This document shows, one piece after another, positions 6,159-12,204 of a stretch of 36,998 bases of DNA. The stretch is from IMG/VR virus record IMGVR_UViG_3300031216_000031, positions 1 to 36,998 of that record. One strand, written 5' to 3'. The translations under genes were made by a program, and so were the position numbers. A model generated the notes under the pieces. It was given only the letters and a program-made list of their open reading frames with translations. It searched no databases and was not told the DNA's origin. How positions within the stretch are numbered: the first letter of the stretch is position 1; each line of letters opens with the position of its first letter. Source of the stretch: a virus.

Positions 6159-6338
6159 TTACTCCTTATCTAAAAAGATTGACGTATTTACTAAAGTAAT
6201 TAAAAAATCTACATCGGTGACGGTTGCAGGGTCCGCGCACCACATATAAGGTAGTAGCCGCGTTTCAACTTCTGCCCGACTTAACTGCAGCTTGTCGGCT
6301 ACCTCTTGATAATAATCTATTATCTTATCGTTTCCCAT
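6159..6338 (-). CDS. hypothetical protein, 59 aa
   Basis: Not recognised. A helical acidic protein beginning MGNDKIIDYYQEVADKLQLS. The segment KLQLSRAEVETRLL could be a helix-turn-helix but is too short to be sure. The ATG overlaps the stop of the first gene of the operon (6338-6487). The gene ends in AAGGAG, which serves as the binding site of the next gene. Confidence 0.65.
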   Translation of the reverse strand: MGNDKIIDYYQEVADKLQLSRAEVETRLLPYMWCADPATVTDVDFLITLVNTSIFLDKE

Positions 6339-6487
6339 TACGCCCCTGCCTTAGCTGCAAATATAGCGTTAAGCTTTTTCAAGGTATCAACTTTCAACTC
6401 TTTTAAAAACTCAATCTCATAAGCCATAAACTCAGTAGATAATTTCTGATCAATTGTAACTAGTAGTTTCTGTAATTTCTTTTCCAT
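6338..6487 (-). CDS. hypothetical protein, 49 aa, first gene of the leftward operon
   Basis: Not recognised. A nearly all-helical basic protein, MEKKLQKLLVTIDQKLSTEF and on, ending AAKAGA. Its leader holds GTAGGGGTAC five bases before the ATG and has the longest match (14 bases) to the candidate small RNA. It is divergent from the gene at 6665, which has the same leader element. Confidence 0.65.
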   Translation of the reverse strand: MEKKLQKLLVTIDQKLSTEFMAYEIEFLKELKVDTLKKLNAIFAAKAGA

Positions 6488-6492
6488 GATTC

Positions 6493-6502
6493 GTACCCCT
6501 AC
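6493..6502 (-). promoter_or_regulatory. conserved leader element GTAGGGGTAC (copy L2)
   Basis: Five bases before the ATG at 6485-6487. Its 14-base extension on the plus strand (6493-6506) is identical to 3853-3866 in the loop of the candidate small RNA, so an RNA made there could pair with this leader over its ribosome binding site. Confidence 0.7.
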
Positions 6503-6531
6503 GATTAATTGTTAATGTTTATTACTTAGCT

Positions 6532-6561
6532 ATCGTAATACGTAACTAATCGACCTGTCAA
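6532..6561 (-). promoter_or_regulatory. leftward early promoter
   Basis: On the minus strand TTGACA (6556-6561), 18 bases, TACGAT (6532-6537). It shares TTACGTATTACGATA with the promoter at 179-206 (one mismatch). It would give a leader of about 38 bases before the 49-aa gene. Confidence 0.55.
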
Positions 6562-6599
6562 ATAAAAAAGTTAATTATTTTCAACGAGGTATAATTTTC

Positions 6600-6647
6600 T
6601 TGACTATAGGTATCTTATAGCCAATTATAAGAGTCAATCAATATAAT
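6600..6647 (+). promoter_or_regulatory. rightward early promoter region
   Basis: TTGACT at 6600-6605 with AT-rich candidate -10 boxes at 6623-6631 (imperfect) and TATAAT at 6642-6647. CTATA and TATAG face each other at 6604-6620, and TTGACT/AGTCAA (6600-6605, 6632-6637) form a wider inverted repeat that could be an operator. The exact start cannot be chosen from the sequence. Confidence 0.35.
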
Positions 6648-6649
6648 TA

Positions 6650-6659
6650 GTAGGGGTAC
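6650..6659 (+). promoter_or_regulatory. conserved leader element GTAGGGGTAC (copy R1)
   Basis: Five bases before the ATG at 6665. It is the first leader of the rightward operon and faces copy L2 across the divergent control region. Confidence 0.7.
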
Positions 6660-6664
6660 AATTT

Positions 6665-6925
6665 ATGGAACTTAATCAAGACATTATTAACGCGGCTGTA
6701 GCTAAACTAGAGCCTATTGAGGTAGGCGAGCTATCTAAGATGATCGACGCTTTCAAAGAGTATCAGTTAGAGGTATCTAACCTATCTGACCTGGTAGATG
6801 GCTTTGAGACGCTAGCAAAGAGGGCGCAAGAACAGATAAAGCACATCAAGGTCCTAGCAGACTTAGAGACTTACGGTAACGCGTTCGAGACTACTGCTAC
6901 TTACGAGTATATAAAAGGATTATAG
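6665..6925 (+). CDS. hypothetical protein, 86 aa, first gene of the rightward operon
   Basis: Not recognised. An acidic, almost entirely helical protein (MELNQDIINAAVAKLEPIEV...), with heptad-like spacing in the middle suggesting a coiled coil. The next gene starts directly after its stop. Its position at the head of the operon and its leader element suggest an early gene. Confidence 0.7.
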   Translation: MELNQDIINAAVAKLEPIEVGELSKMIDAFKEYQLEVSNLSDLVDGFETLAKRAQEQIKHIKVLADLETYGNAFETTATYEYIKGL

Positions 6926-7270
6926 ATGAACGACTTTGACATAGCCAAGCGCAAACAAGAGGCTAAGCAAAATCTCGATAACTTGCAAGGGCTACCTGAG
7001 CATGAACTACGCAAGGTCCTAGACTATTTGTATGATGGCTATACGCCTGTAGCATCTTCGCTGCTGCAAATAAGAGGGTTTTATCACACCAAGAAAAATC
7101 TATTCAGGGAACATCAAGTCTATTTGTGGTTAGCCAGGAATAAACTTAGAGGCGTGAAGTTAGTAGAGTTCATAGAAAATGAGGGTGGCATAGCCGCGTC
7201 TATATTAAAGATAAGTAACTCTATAGATAAGACTCACAAGAAAACACTAAACAAGAATGAGGCATTATGA
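6926..7270 (+). CDS. hypothetical protein, 114 aa
   Basis: Not recognised. A basic helical protein that begins MNDFDIAKRKQEAKQNLDNL. It starts next to the stop of the 86-aa gene behind an AAAGGATT site and overlaps the endolysin start by four bases, so it is co-translated with the lysis gene. No membrane segment. Confidence 0.7.
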   Translation: MNDFDIAKRKQEAKQNLDNLQGLPEHELRKVLDYLYDGYTPVASSLLQIRGFYHTKKNLFREHQVYLWLARNKLRGVKLVEFIENEGGIAASILKISNSIDKTHKKTLNKNEAL

Positions 7271-7722
7271 AAAACGATAAACCATTTAGCGCGGCTGATA
7301 TAGCTATGCTGCATAGCTGTCATCCAGACTTACAAAAGATATTTAACACAGCTAACAAGTATGTAGCTGTTAACATTATCGAGGGCGTAAGAACTTACGA
7401 CCGACAGAGATACCTAGTGTCTATAGGTCGCAGTAAAACTTTAAAAAGCAAGCACCTTGCAAGACTTATAACAGTTAACGGCGTGGGTGTTGAGTATAGC
7501 TTTGCTATCGACGCGGCTATGGAGCCAATTAACTGGGACGATAGAGAAGGTTTCACCAACTTTGCGTACTTCGTAATTGGAATAGCTACGATGTTATATG
7601 ACATGGGCGAGATTGATCACCTACTACGTTGGGGCGGCGACTGGAATAGTAATTTTAAAACTAAGGATCATAAATTTTATGACGGTCCGCATTTTGAGCT
7701 GTGCAAGCCCAGGGGTAAATAA
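7267..7722 (+). CDS. endolysin, M15-type L-alanyl-D-glutamate peptidase
   Basis: A 151-residue peptidoglycan peptidase that would cut the cell-wall peptide cross-links at lysis. It has the zinc ligands of the VanY/T5-endolysin group: SKHL (His63), AIDA (Asp82), and DGPHFEL (Asp139 as likely catalytic acid, His142 as ligand). EGVRTYDRQRYL near the N-terminus is the usual EGYRS-like motif. No signal peptide is present, so a holin is needed for export. It lies in the early rightward operon, far from the holin-like gene at 14795-15142, but next to two small proteins that may assist lysis. Confidence 0.85.
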   Translation: MKNDKPFSAADIAMLHSCHPDLQKIFNTANKYVAVNIIEGVRTYDRQRYLVSIGRSKTLKSKHLARLITVNGVGVEYSFAIDAAMEPINWDDREGFTNFAYFVIGIATMLYDMGEIDHLLRWGGDWNSNFKTKDHKFYDGPHFELCKPRGK

Positions 7723-7961
7723 TGATTATATGGAAAAACGTCAGGCATAATCTAGTCTACTTGCTACTAAAACCTATACCAGTGTCAGCCAGGAACACAC
7801 TTGCCGAGGCTGTAGCGAGCCTACTGCCCCAACGGGTTATCGGCTGGTGCTTACTTAGAGCTTGTAAGCATTACAACATGAATGAGCATCTAACGCTGAT
7901 ATCAGCAGCTAGAAAATTTAGTAAGAAGCCGGAAGGTTTTAGAGGGGTACACCGTGGATAG
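7722..7961 (+). CDS. small lysis-cassette-adjacent protein, 79 aa
   Basis: A basic protein with amphipathic or hydrophobic stretches (MIIWKNVRHNLVYLLLKPIP; RVIGWCLLRACKHYN). It overlaps the endolysin stop by one base (TAATG). The layout is similar to short proteins often encoded next to phage endolysins, but I cannot assign a family with confidence. It may associate with the membrane. A function in lysis is suggested by position only. Confidence 0.6.
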   Translation: MIIWKNVRHNLVYLLLKPIPVSARNTLAEAVASLLPQRVIGWCLLRACKHYNMNEHLTLISAARKFSKKPEGFRGVHRG

Positions 7962-8133
7962 TTTGAGTAATTTTAGTGTGAGTTTAAATTTGCCTATATG
8001 GTTTCTAGTGTCCGTTGCCAGCTACTACGGATTAAAGACATGCTTTGGTGTATTGGCTTTTTATAAAAGGGTTAAAGTAGATAACAGAAAAACAAACAAA
8101 AATAAGCCCTTTAAAGGCTCGAGGCGTTTCTAG
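7954..8133 (+). CDS. 59-aa single-pass membrane protein, GTG start
   Basis: GTG at 7954-7956 has a GAGGGG site at 7942-7947 and overlaps the end of the previous gene by eight bases. The product has one membrane helix (about residues 13-37, LPIWFLVSVASYYGLKTCFG) and a basic tail rich in Lys and Arg. It ends directly before the exonuclease ATG. Position after the endolysin makes a holin- or spanin-like role possible. The leader GAGGGGTAC resembles the conserved element with one missing position. Confidence 0.6.
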   Translation: MDSLSNFSVSLNLPIWFLVSVASYYGLKTCFGVLAFYKRVKVDNRKTNKNKPFKGSRRF

Positions 8134-8904
8134 ATGCTAGTACTTGGAATGGACCTAGAGACTACTACCTTCGACCAAGATCTATTGAGGGTCACTGAGG
8201 TAGGCGCAATTCTGTACGACACAGATTTAAAAGTACCTATCGAGGTACAGGCTGATCTAGTACATGAGCCGGACATTAAAATACCTATGGACCCTTTTGT
8301 GGTAGGTCTTACAGGTATACAAGACAAGATGGTACTAAACTACGGGAAGTCGCCAGTTGATGTTATAGAAAGATTTATTAAACTGTATAATAAAGCTGAG
8401 TATGTAGTAGCTCATAACGGCGAGCATTTCGATAAGCCTGCTATGGCTAACTTCATTAATAGATATTTCCATCAAGCTAACGGCAGAGTAACCAACAGGT
8501 TTGGTAGATCTATCGACCTGGCACTAAAGCCTAAGCACTGGATTGATACTATGACAGACTTGCCCTACAGTGAGTATATCACCACTAGGAAGCTGCAAGA
8601 CTTAACAGGTCGTCACGGGTTTTTAAATCCGTTCCCCCACAGGGCGTTCACTGACGTGCTGAGTATGATGCGCATATTTAGTGAGTACCCGACCGAGGAT
8701 ATTATCAAGATCACACACTCGCCTACTCTCACGTTTCATGCTCAAGTAGACTATCATCACAAAGACTTAGCCAAGGCCGCGAGGTTTAGATGGAATGGAG
8801 AAAGTAGAAAGTGGGAATATAAGACTAAAGAGTATTTTATTGACGCGGACGCAAGAGCCAAAGGCACACTTTGGGACTTTAACTACATAGAAATTAAGGA
8901 ATAA
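8134..8904 (+). CDS. DnaQ-like 3'-5' exonuclease with DUF5710-like tail
   Basis: A 256-residue DEDDh exonuclease. Motif I is GMDLETT (Asp7, Glu9), motif II AHNGEHFDKP (around Asp100) and motif III PHRAFTD (His169, Asp174). The tail (about 201-235) has the pattern KDLAKAARFRWNGESRKW, which looks like the DUF5710 module found on nucleic-acid enzymes. It probably trims DNA or RNA ends during replication or nucleotide recycling; the polymerase at 12185 has its own proofreading domain, so this enzyme is extra. It starts right after the stop of the membrane protein gene. Confidence 0.8.
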   Translation: MLVLGMDLETTTFDQDLLRVTEVGAILYDTDLKVPIEVQADLVHEPDIKIPMDPFVVGLTGIQDKMVLNYGKSPVDVIERFIKLYNKAEYVVAHNGEHFDKPAMANFINRYFHQANGRVTNRFGRSIDLALKPKHWIDTMTDLPYSEYITTRKLQDLTGRHGFLNPFPHRAFTDVLSMMRIFSEYPTEDIIKITHSPTLTFHAQVDYHHKDLAKAARFRWNGESRKWEYKTKEYFIDADARAKGTLWDFNYIEIKE

Positions 8905-9144
8905 ATGCAAACACCAGAACAGATGACAAGAATTAAAACCAGGCTAGCAGAGGTAAACCAGGACGCATTTAATCTAGTAGCTAGCTTTGATCATAGCACT
9001 AGGTTAATTAACCAGGGTAAGCGGTACAGCCTCGTAGAGGTACAACTCAAGGGCGTATTAGCTCTTGAGCATGACGATAGCAAAGCGGTGCAAGTTAGAC
9101 GCTACATAAGCTATAACACATTACAGACATACGAGGTTGTATGA
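8905..9144 (+). CDS. hypothetical protein, 79 aa
   Basis: Not recognised. Begins MQTPEQMTRIKTRLAEVNQD; a helix followed by strands (KRYSLVEVQLKGVLAL). It sits between the exonuclease and helicase genes with no space on either side (four-base overlap with the helicase). Probably a replication accessory protein by context. Confidence 0.65.
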   Translation: MQTPEQMTRIKTRLAEVNQDAFNLVASFDHSTRLINQGKRYSLVEVQLKGVLALEHDDSKAVQVRRYISYNTLQTYEVV

Positions 9145-10550
9145 GTCTAGGTTACGAGGACTTATTTCCAGGGCAAGTCGAGATAGTAGACCGCTATAAA
9201 AGTGAGTCTAGTATGGCTAACTTGTCTGATATGGGTACAGGTAAAACGCCTATGACCATATGTACAATCAAAGATAAATGGTTACAGGCAGGCGGCATTG
9301 TAGACACCATCATATTCTGTCCTGTCATTGTACTAGAAAACTGGAAAGACGAGTTTCTAGCGTGGACTAAGCTTGATAAAAAACACATCGGCGTAGTTAG
9401 AGGCACAGCCAAGAAACGTCTGCAGATTATAGAAAATACAGATCATAAAATTATAGTGATTAACTACGAGGCTCTAAGGACCGACGCGGTTGTTAAAGCC
9501 CTGGTAGCGCGTAAGTTTAAAATAGCAGTAGCCGACGAGTCACAGAAAATAAAAACATATAAATCTATAGCCTGTAGGAAAGTCTTACAGATTACCAAGA
9601 CGGCTAGCGTGTTTAAAGTCATGTTGTCAGGTACGCCCATATCGGGACTTATAACCGATATTTGGTCACAGTTTTTATTCTTGGACGGCGGCGAAACTTT
9701 CGGGTATCGCATGAGCGTTTTTAAATCTAAGTACATGGTGCAGTATATTCCGTACGGCACTAAGTACCCCAAGTGGAGAGTAGACCCCAACAAGATAGAT
9801 GAGTTTAACAAACTACTATACTCTAGGGCATGTAGACTAGAAAACACTCAAGGCTTGCCAGAACTAAGAAGCATCCCGATGAAAGTAGAGCTGTCTAGTG
9901 AACAGAAAAAACACTATAAAGAAGTACAAAAAGAGCTGATTACTTGGCTTGACGAGCAAGAGGATAACCCGCTAGTAGTGACTAATGCATTAACCAAGAT
10001 GCTAAGACTAAATGAAATATCTAGCGGATTTATGAAGTTATACGACGGCACTATACATAAGTTTAAAACTAATCCAAGACTAGATGCCTGCATGGAATTA
10101 GTAGAACAGTCAGCACCTCACAAGGTTATTATTTTTGCTATCTTTAAGCAGAACTATAAGGACATTAGAGAGGCTCTAGAGAAACGCGGTATTGAATACG
10201 TAGAGATCACAGGCGAGGTATCAACCGACGAGAAGTTAGCAGCCGCCAAGAGTTTTAAAACTACTGATGCAGGTCCTAGAATTGCGTTGTGTAATACTAG
10301 ATCGGCAGGGCTAGGCGTAAATTTAACAGGTGCTAGATATAAAATTTACTATACTAGAAACTTCTCGCTTGACGACTACCTGCAATCGGTGAAACGTAAT
10401 CATAGAGAGGGTGCGCAGAAGTATCACGACAACTTAACCGACTATCATCTGATAGCACCAGACACAATCGACGAGGTTATTTACAAGAGAATTTTAAGCA
10501 AAGAGAAGTTCGTTAACAAGTTACTTGACATAAGGTCACTGCTCCTATAA
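9141..10550 (+). CDS. SNF2-type superfamily 2 DNA helicase/translocase
   Basis: A 469-residue ATP-driven DNA translocase. Motif I is SDMGTGKT (29-36), motif II ADESQ (131-135, DESQ instead of DEAH), motif III SGTP (163-166), and the C-terminal half has STRSAGLG-like NTRSAGLGVNLTGA and the motif VI region SVKRNHREGA. The short length, with no extra domains, is typical of phage SNF2 proteins. It probably remodels or unwinds DNA in replication or recombination with the ssDNA-binding protein and polymerase downstream. Confidence 0.85.
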   Translation: MSLGYEDLFPGQVEIVDRYKSESSMANLSDMGTGKTPMTICTIKDKWLQAGGIVDTIIFCPVIVLENWKDEFLAWTKLDKKHIGVVRGTAKKRLQIIENTDHKIIVINYEALRTDAVVKALVARKFKIAVADESQKIKTYKSIACRKVLQITKTASVFKVMLSGTPISGLITDIWSQFLFLDGGETFGYRMSVFKSKYMVQYIPYGTKYPKWRVDPNKIDEFNKLLYSRACRLENTQGLPELRSIPMKVELSSEQKKHYKEVQKELITWLDEQEDNPLVVTNALTKMLRLNEISSGFMKLYDGTIHKFKTNPRLDACMELVEQSAPHKVIIFAIFKQNYKDIREALEKRGIEYVEITGEVSTDEKLAAAKSFKTTDAGPRIALCNTRSAGLGVNLTGARYKIYYTRNFSLDDYLQSVKRNHREGAQKYHDNLTDYHLIAPDTIDEVIYKRILSKEKFVNKLLDIRSLLL

Positions 10551-10577
10551 ATTCTATAGGTGAAATAAAAATAATAC

Positions 10578-10587
10578 GTAGGGGTAC
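10578..10587 (+). promoter_or_regulatory. conserved leader element GTAGGGGTAC (copy R2)
   Basis: Five bases before the ATG at 10593, in the 42-base gap after the helicase gene. The match to the small RNA loop is 11 bases here (with the preceding C on the coding strand). Confidence 0.65.
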
Positions 10588-10592
10588 GAAAA

Positions 10593-11027
10593 ATGACACA
10601 AGAAATTAATTTGAGTGAGCTTCAAGAAGCGTGTAAAAAAATGTTTATTCAAAAAGCTAAAGTGGCTAAGATGAAAGAATTAAAAACCATCGAGGAAAAA
10701 ATATTTTCTGATATGGAAAATGGAATCATCGACATGCTCGAACATCACAATTTGAAAACTTTTGACACGGGATTTGGTAAAGTTACTAGGACTAATAAGC
10801 CCTACGCCAAGATCACAGACAAAGACGCTCTAGGTAAATTTTTAAAAGAGCGCGGTATTTTTGAGGATCTCATAACATTTAACGCGGCAAAAATGAATAG
10901 CTTTTATAATGAAGAAATGGACCGCGCCAAAGAAAACATGGACTTAGATTTTAAAGTCGATGGCATGGAAATATCAAGCAATAGAGTTAAATTATCAGTT
11001 AGGAATATAGACCTAAGCAACCAATAA
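10593..11027 (+). CDS. hypothetical protein, 144 aa, upstream of the ssDNA-binding protein
   Basis: Not recognised. A helical, charged N-terminal half (residues 1-50), then VTRTNKPYAKITDKDALGKF and a C-terminal strand region. It may be a recombination or nuclease-control protein, as genes placed before phage ssDNA-binding proteins often are, but no motif proves this. It has its own conserved leader, so it is probably regulated together with the operon starts. Confidence 0.7.
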   Translation: MTQEINLSELQEACKKMFIQKAKVAKMKELKTIEEKIFSDMENGIIDMLEHHNLKTFDTGFGKVTRTNKPYAKITDKDALGKFLKERGIFEDLITFNAAKMNSFYNEEMDRAKENMDLDFKVDGMEISSNRVKLSVRNIDLSNQ

Positions 11028-11043
11028 CGTCATAGGGGACACC

Positions 11044-11205
11044 ATGAAAAAAGTAGTTAAAGCAAAAAGTAAGACAGTAGCAGTTAAGACAATTACGCCA
11101 TCTATCACAATCACACACAAGCAAGCACTAACGCTGCAAAAAGCATTAGGTAGTAAGGCTTATAAGTTTTTAAACAAGAAAATCGAGGCGGTATCTAATG
11201 TCTAA
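11044..11205 (+). CDS. hypothetical basic protein, 53 aa
   Basis: A very basic short protein, MKKVVKAKSKTVAVKTITPS and on, which could bind nucleic acid. The ATG is preceded by ATAGGGGAC, a weaker form of the leader element. It overlaps the ssDNA-binding protein gene by eight bases. Confidence 0.6.
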   Translation: MKKVVKAKSKTVAVKTITPSITITHKQALTLQKALGSKAYKFLNKKIEAVSNV

Positions 11206-11947
11206 GAAAAATGAAGTAGTAGCTCAAGCTAGTACAGAGGTAGCAGTTAGTGCGGAGTCTTCGGGGACGTTCGGCTCGCAGATTAGTGCTGAGGATATTA
11301 TCCTACCTAAGATTCTACTAATGCAATCTATCAGTGAGTTAGTCGAAGACGATACTAATGCAGCCAAGTCCGGTGACTTTGTTCACTCACTAGACGAGGT
11401 TGTAGTAGGATCTAAGGCTAATAATCCAGTAGAATTTATAGCCCTTGGTATGTATAAAACTATTCAGACTTTTGAGGATAACAAGTATGTAAAGACTGAG
11501 TCCTGGAGTCCTGAACTAGCGCAGCTAGCATATGAGGAAACACTAGGCGGTAAAGTAGTAAATCGTAACACTGTTATGAACTACTACGTTATCAGACCAT
11601 CAGACATCGAGTCTATGCAGGTGTTCCCATTTGTAATCTCATTTAAAAGAACTAGCTTAAAGGGCGGTAAAAAACTTGCTACTAAACTAATGATGCTAGA
11701 AGAATTCGGCGCAGAAATGTACGCCAAGACTTTTAAGCTTGTAGCTAAACAAGAGGAAGGCGACAAGGGTAAATACTACGTTATGGATATTGTCGATGGT
11801 CGTAAGTCTAATGAAGTAGAAATTAAGCAGGCTATCAAGTGGACTAGCCGACTTGCTGCCTCAGAAGTTAAAGTACATGAATCTGACGAGGCTGACGCGG
11901 CTGTGAAAGCTGCGCCTGCTGCAGGCGACTCGACTATTAACTTCTAG
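11198..11947 (+). CDS. single-stranded DNA-binding protein-like
   Basis: A 249-residue protein with a predicted OB-like core and an acidic tail ending in DSTINF; the combination of acidic tail and final aromatic residue is typical of phage ssDNA-binding proteins such as T7 gp2.5, where the tail docks replication partners. The start (MSKKNEVVAQASTEVAV) is flexible. The location between helicase and polymerase genes fits. A strong terminator follows the gene. The family assignment is by layout and context rather than a clear motif. Confidence 0.6.
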   Translation: MSKKNEVVAQASTEVAVSAESSGTFGSQISAEDIILPKILLMQSISELVEDDTNAAKSGDFVHSLDEVVVGSKANNPVEFIALGMYKTIQTFEDNKYVKTESWSPELAQLAYEETLGGKVVNRNTVMNYYVIRPSDIESMQVFPFVISFKRTSLKGGKKLATKLMMLEEFGAEMYAKTFKLVAKQEEGDKGKYYVMDIVDGRKSNEVEIKQAIKWTSRLAASEVKVHESDEADAAVKAAPAAGDSTINF

Positions 11948-11968
11948 TGGTTGAACTCTGACGAGTGC

Positions 11969-12015
11969 ATGACCTCTAGTTTTTTGTGGTGACTAACTAG
12001 AGGTCATTTTATTTA
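11969..12015 (+). terminator. strong intrinsic terminator after the ssDNA-binding protein gene
   Basis: ATGACCTCTAGTT (11969-11981) pairs perfectly with AACTAGAGGTCAT (11995-12007) over 13 bp with a 13-base loop, followed by TTTATTTA. It would reduce transcription into the polymerase gene, allowing more ssDNA-binding protein than polymerase. Confidence 0.75.
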
Positions 12016-12027
12016 TAAGGAAAATCA

Positions 12028-12204
12028 ATGATTGATAAAAAACCTATATGCGTCGAACTACCTACGGGGTTAGTGCTGGACGCCAAGCAAAAAGCTAAAG
12101 AGTTAGACGTACCCTTTCGTAAGGTAGTAGAGTTAGCCCTTAGAGATTTTTTAAGTAGTGACCCTCAAATAACTATGAGTTTTAATGCGAACACTAGTAA
12201 ATAA
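12028..12204 (+). CDS. small RHH-like protein, 58 aa
   Basis: ATG at 12028 follows an AAGGAAAATCA site. The product, MIDKKPICVELPTGLVLDAK and on, has a strand (ICVELP) and two helices (LDAKQKAKELD, FRKVVELALRDFL), the ribbon-helix-helix pattern. It overlaps the DNA polymerase start by 20 bases, so the polymerase is likely translated by coupling. It may regulate this part of the operon. Confidence 0.65.
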   Translation: MIDKKPICVELPTGLVLDAKQKAKELDVPFRKVVELALRDFLSSDPQITMSFNANTSK

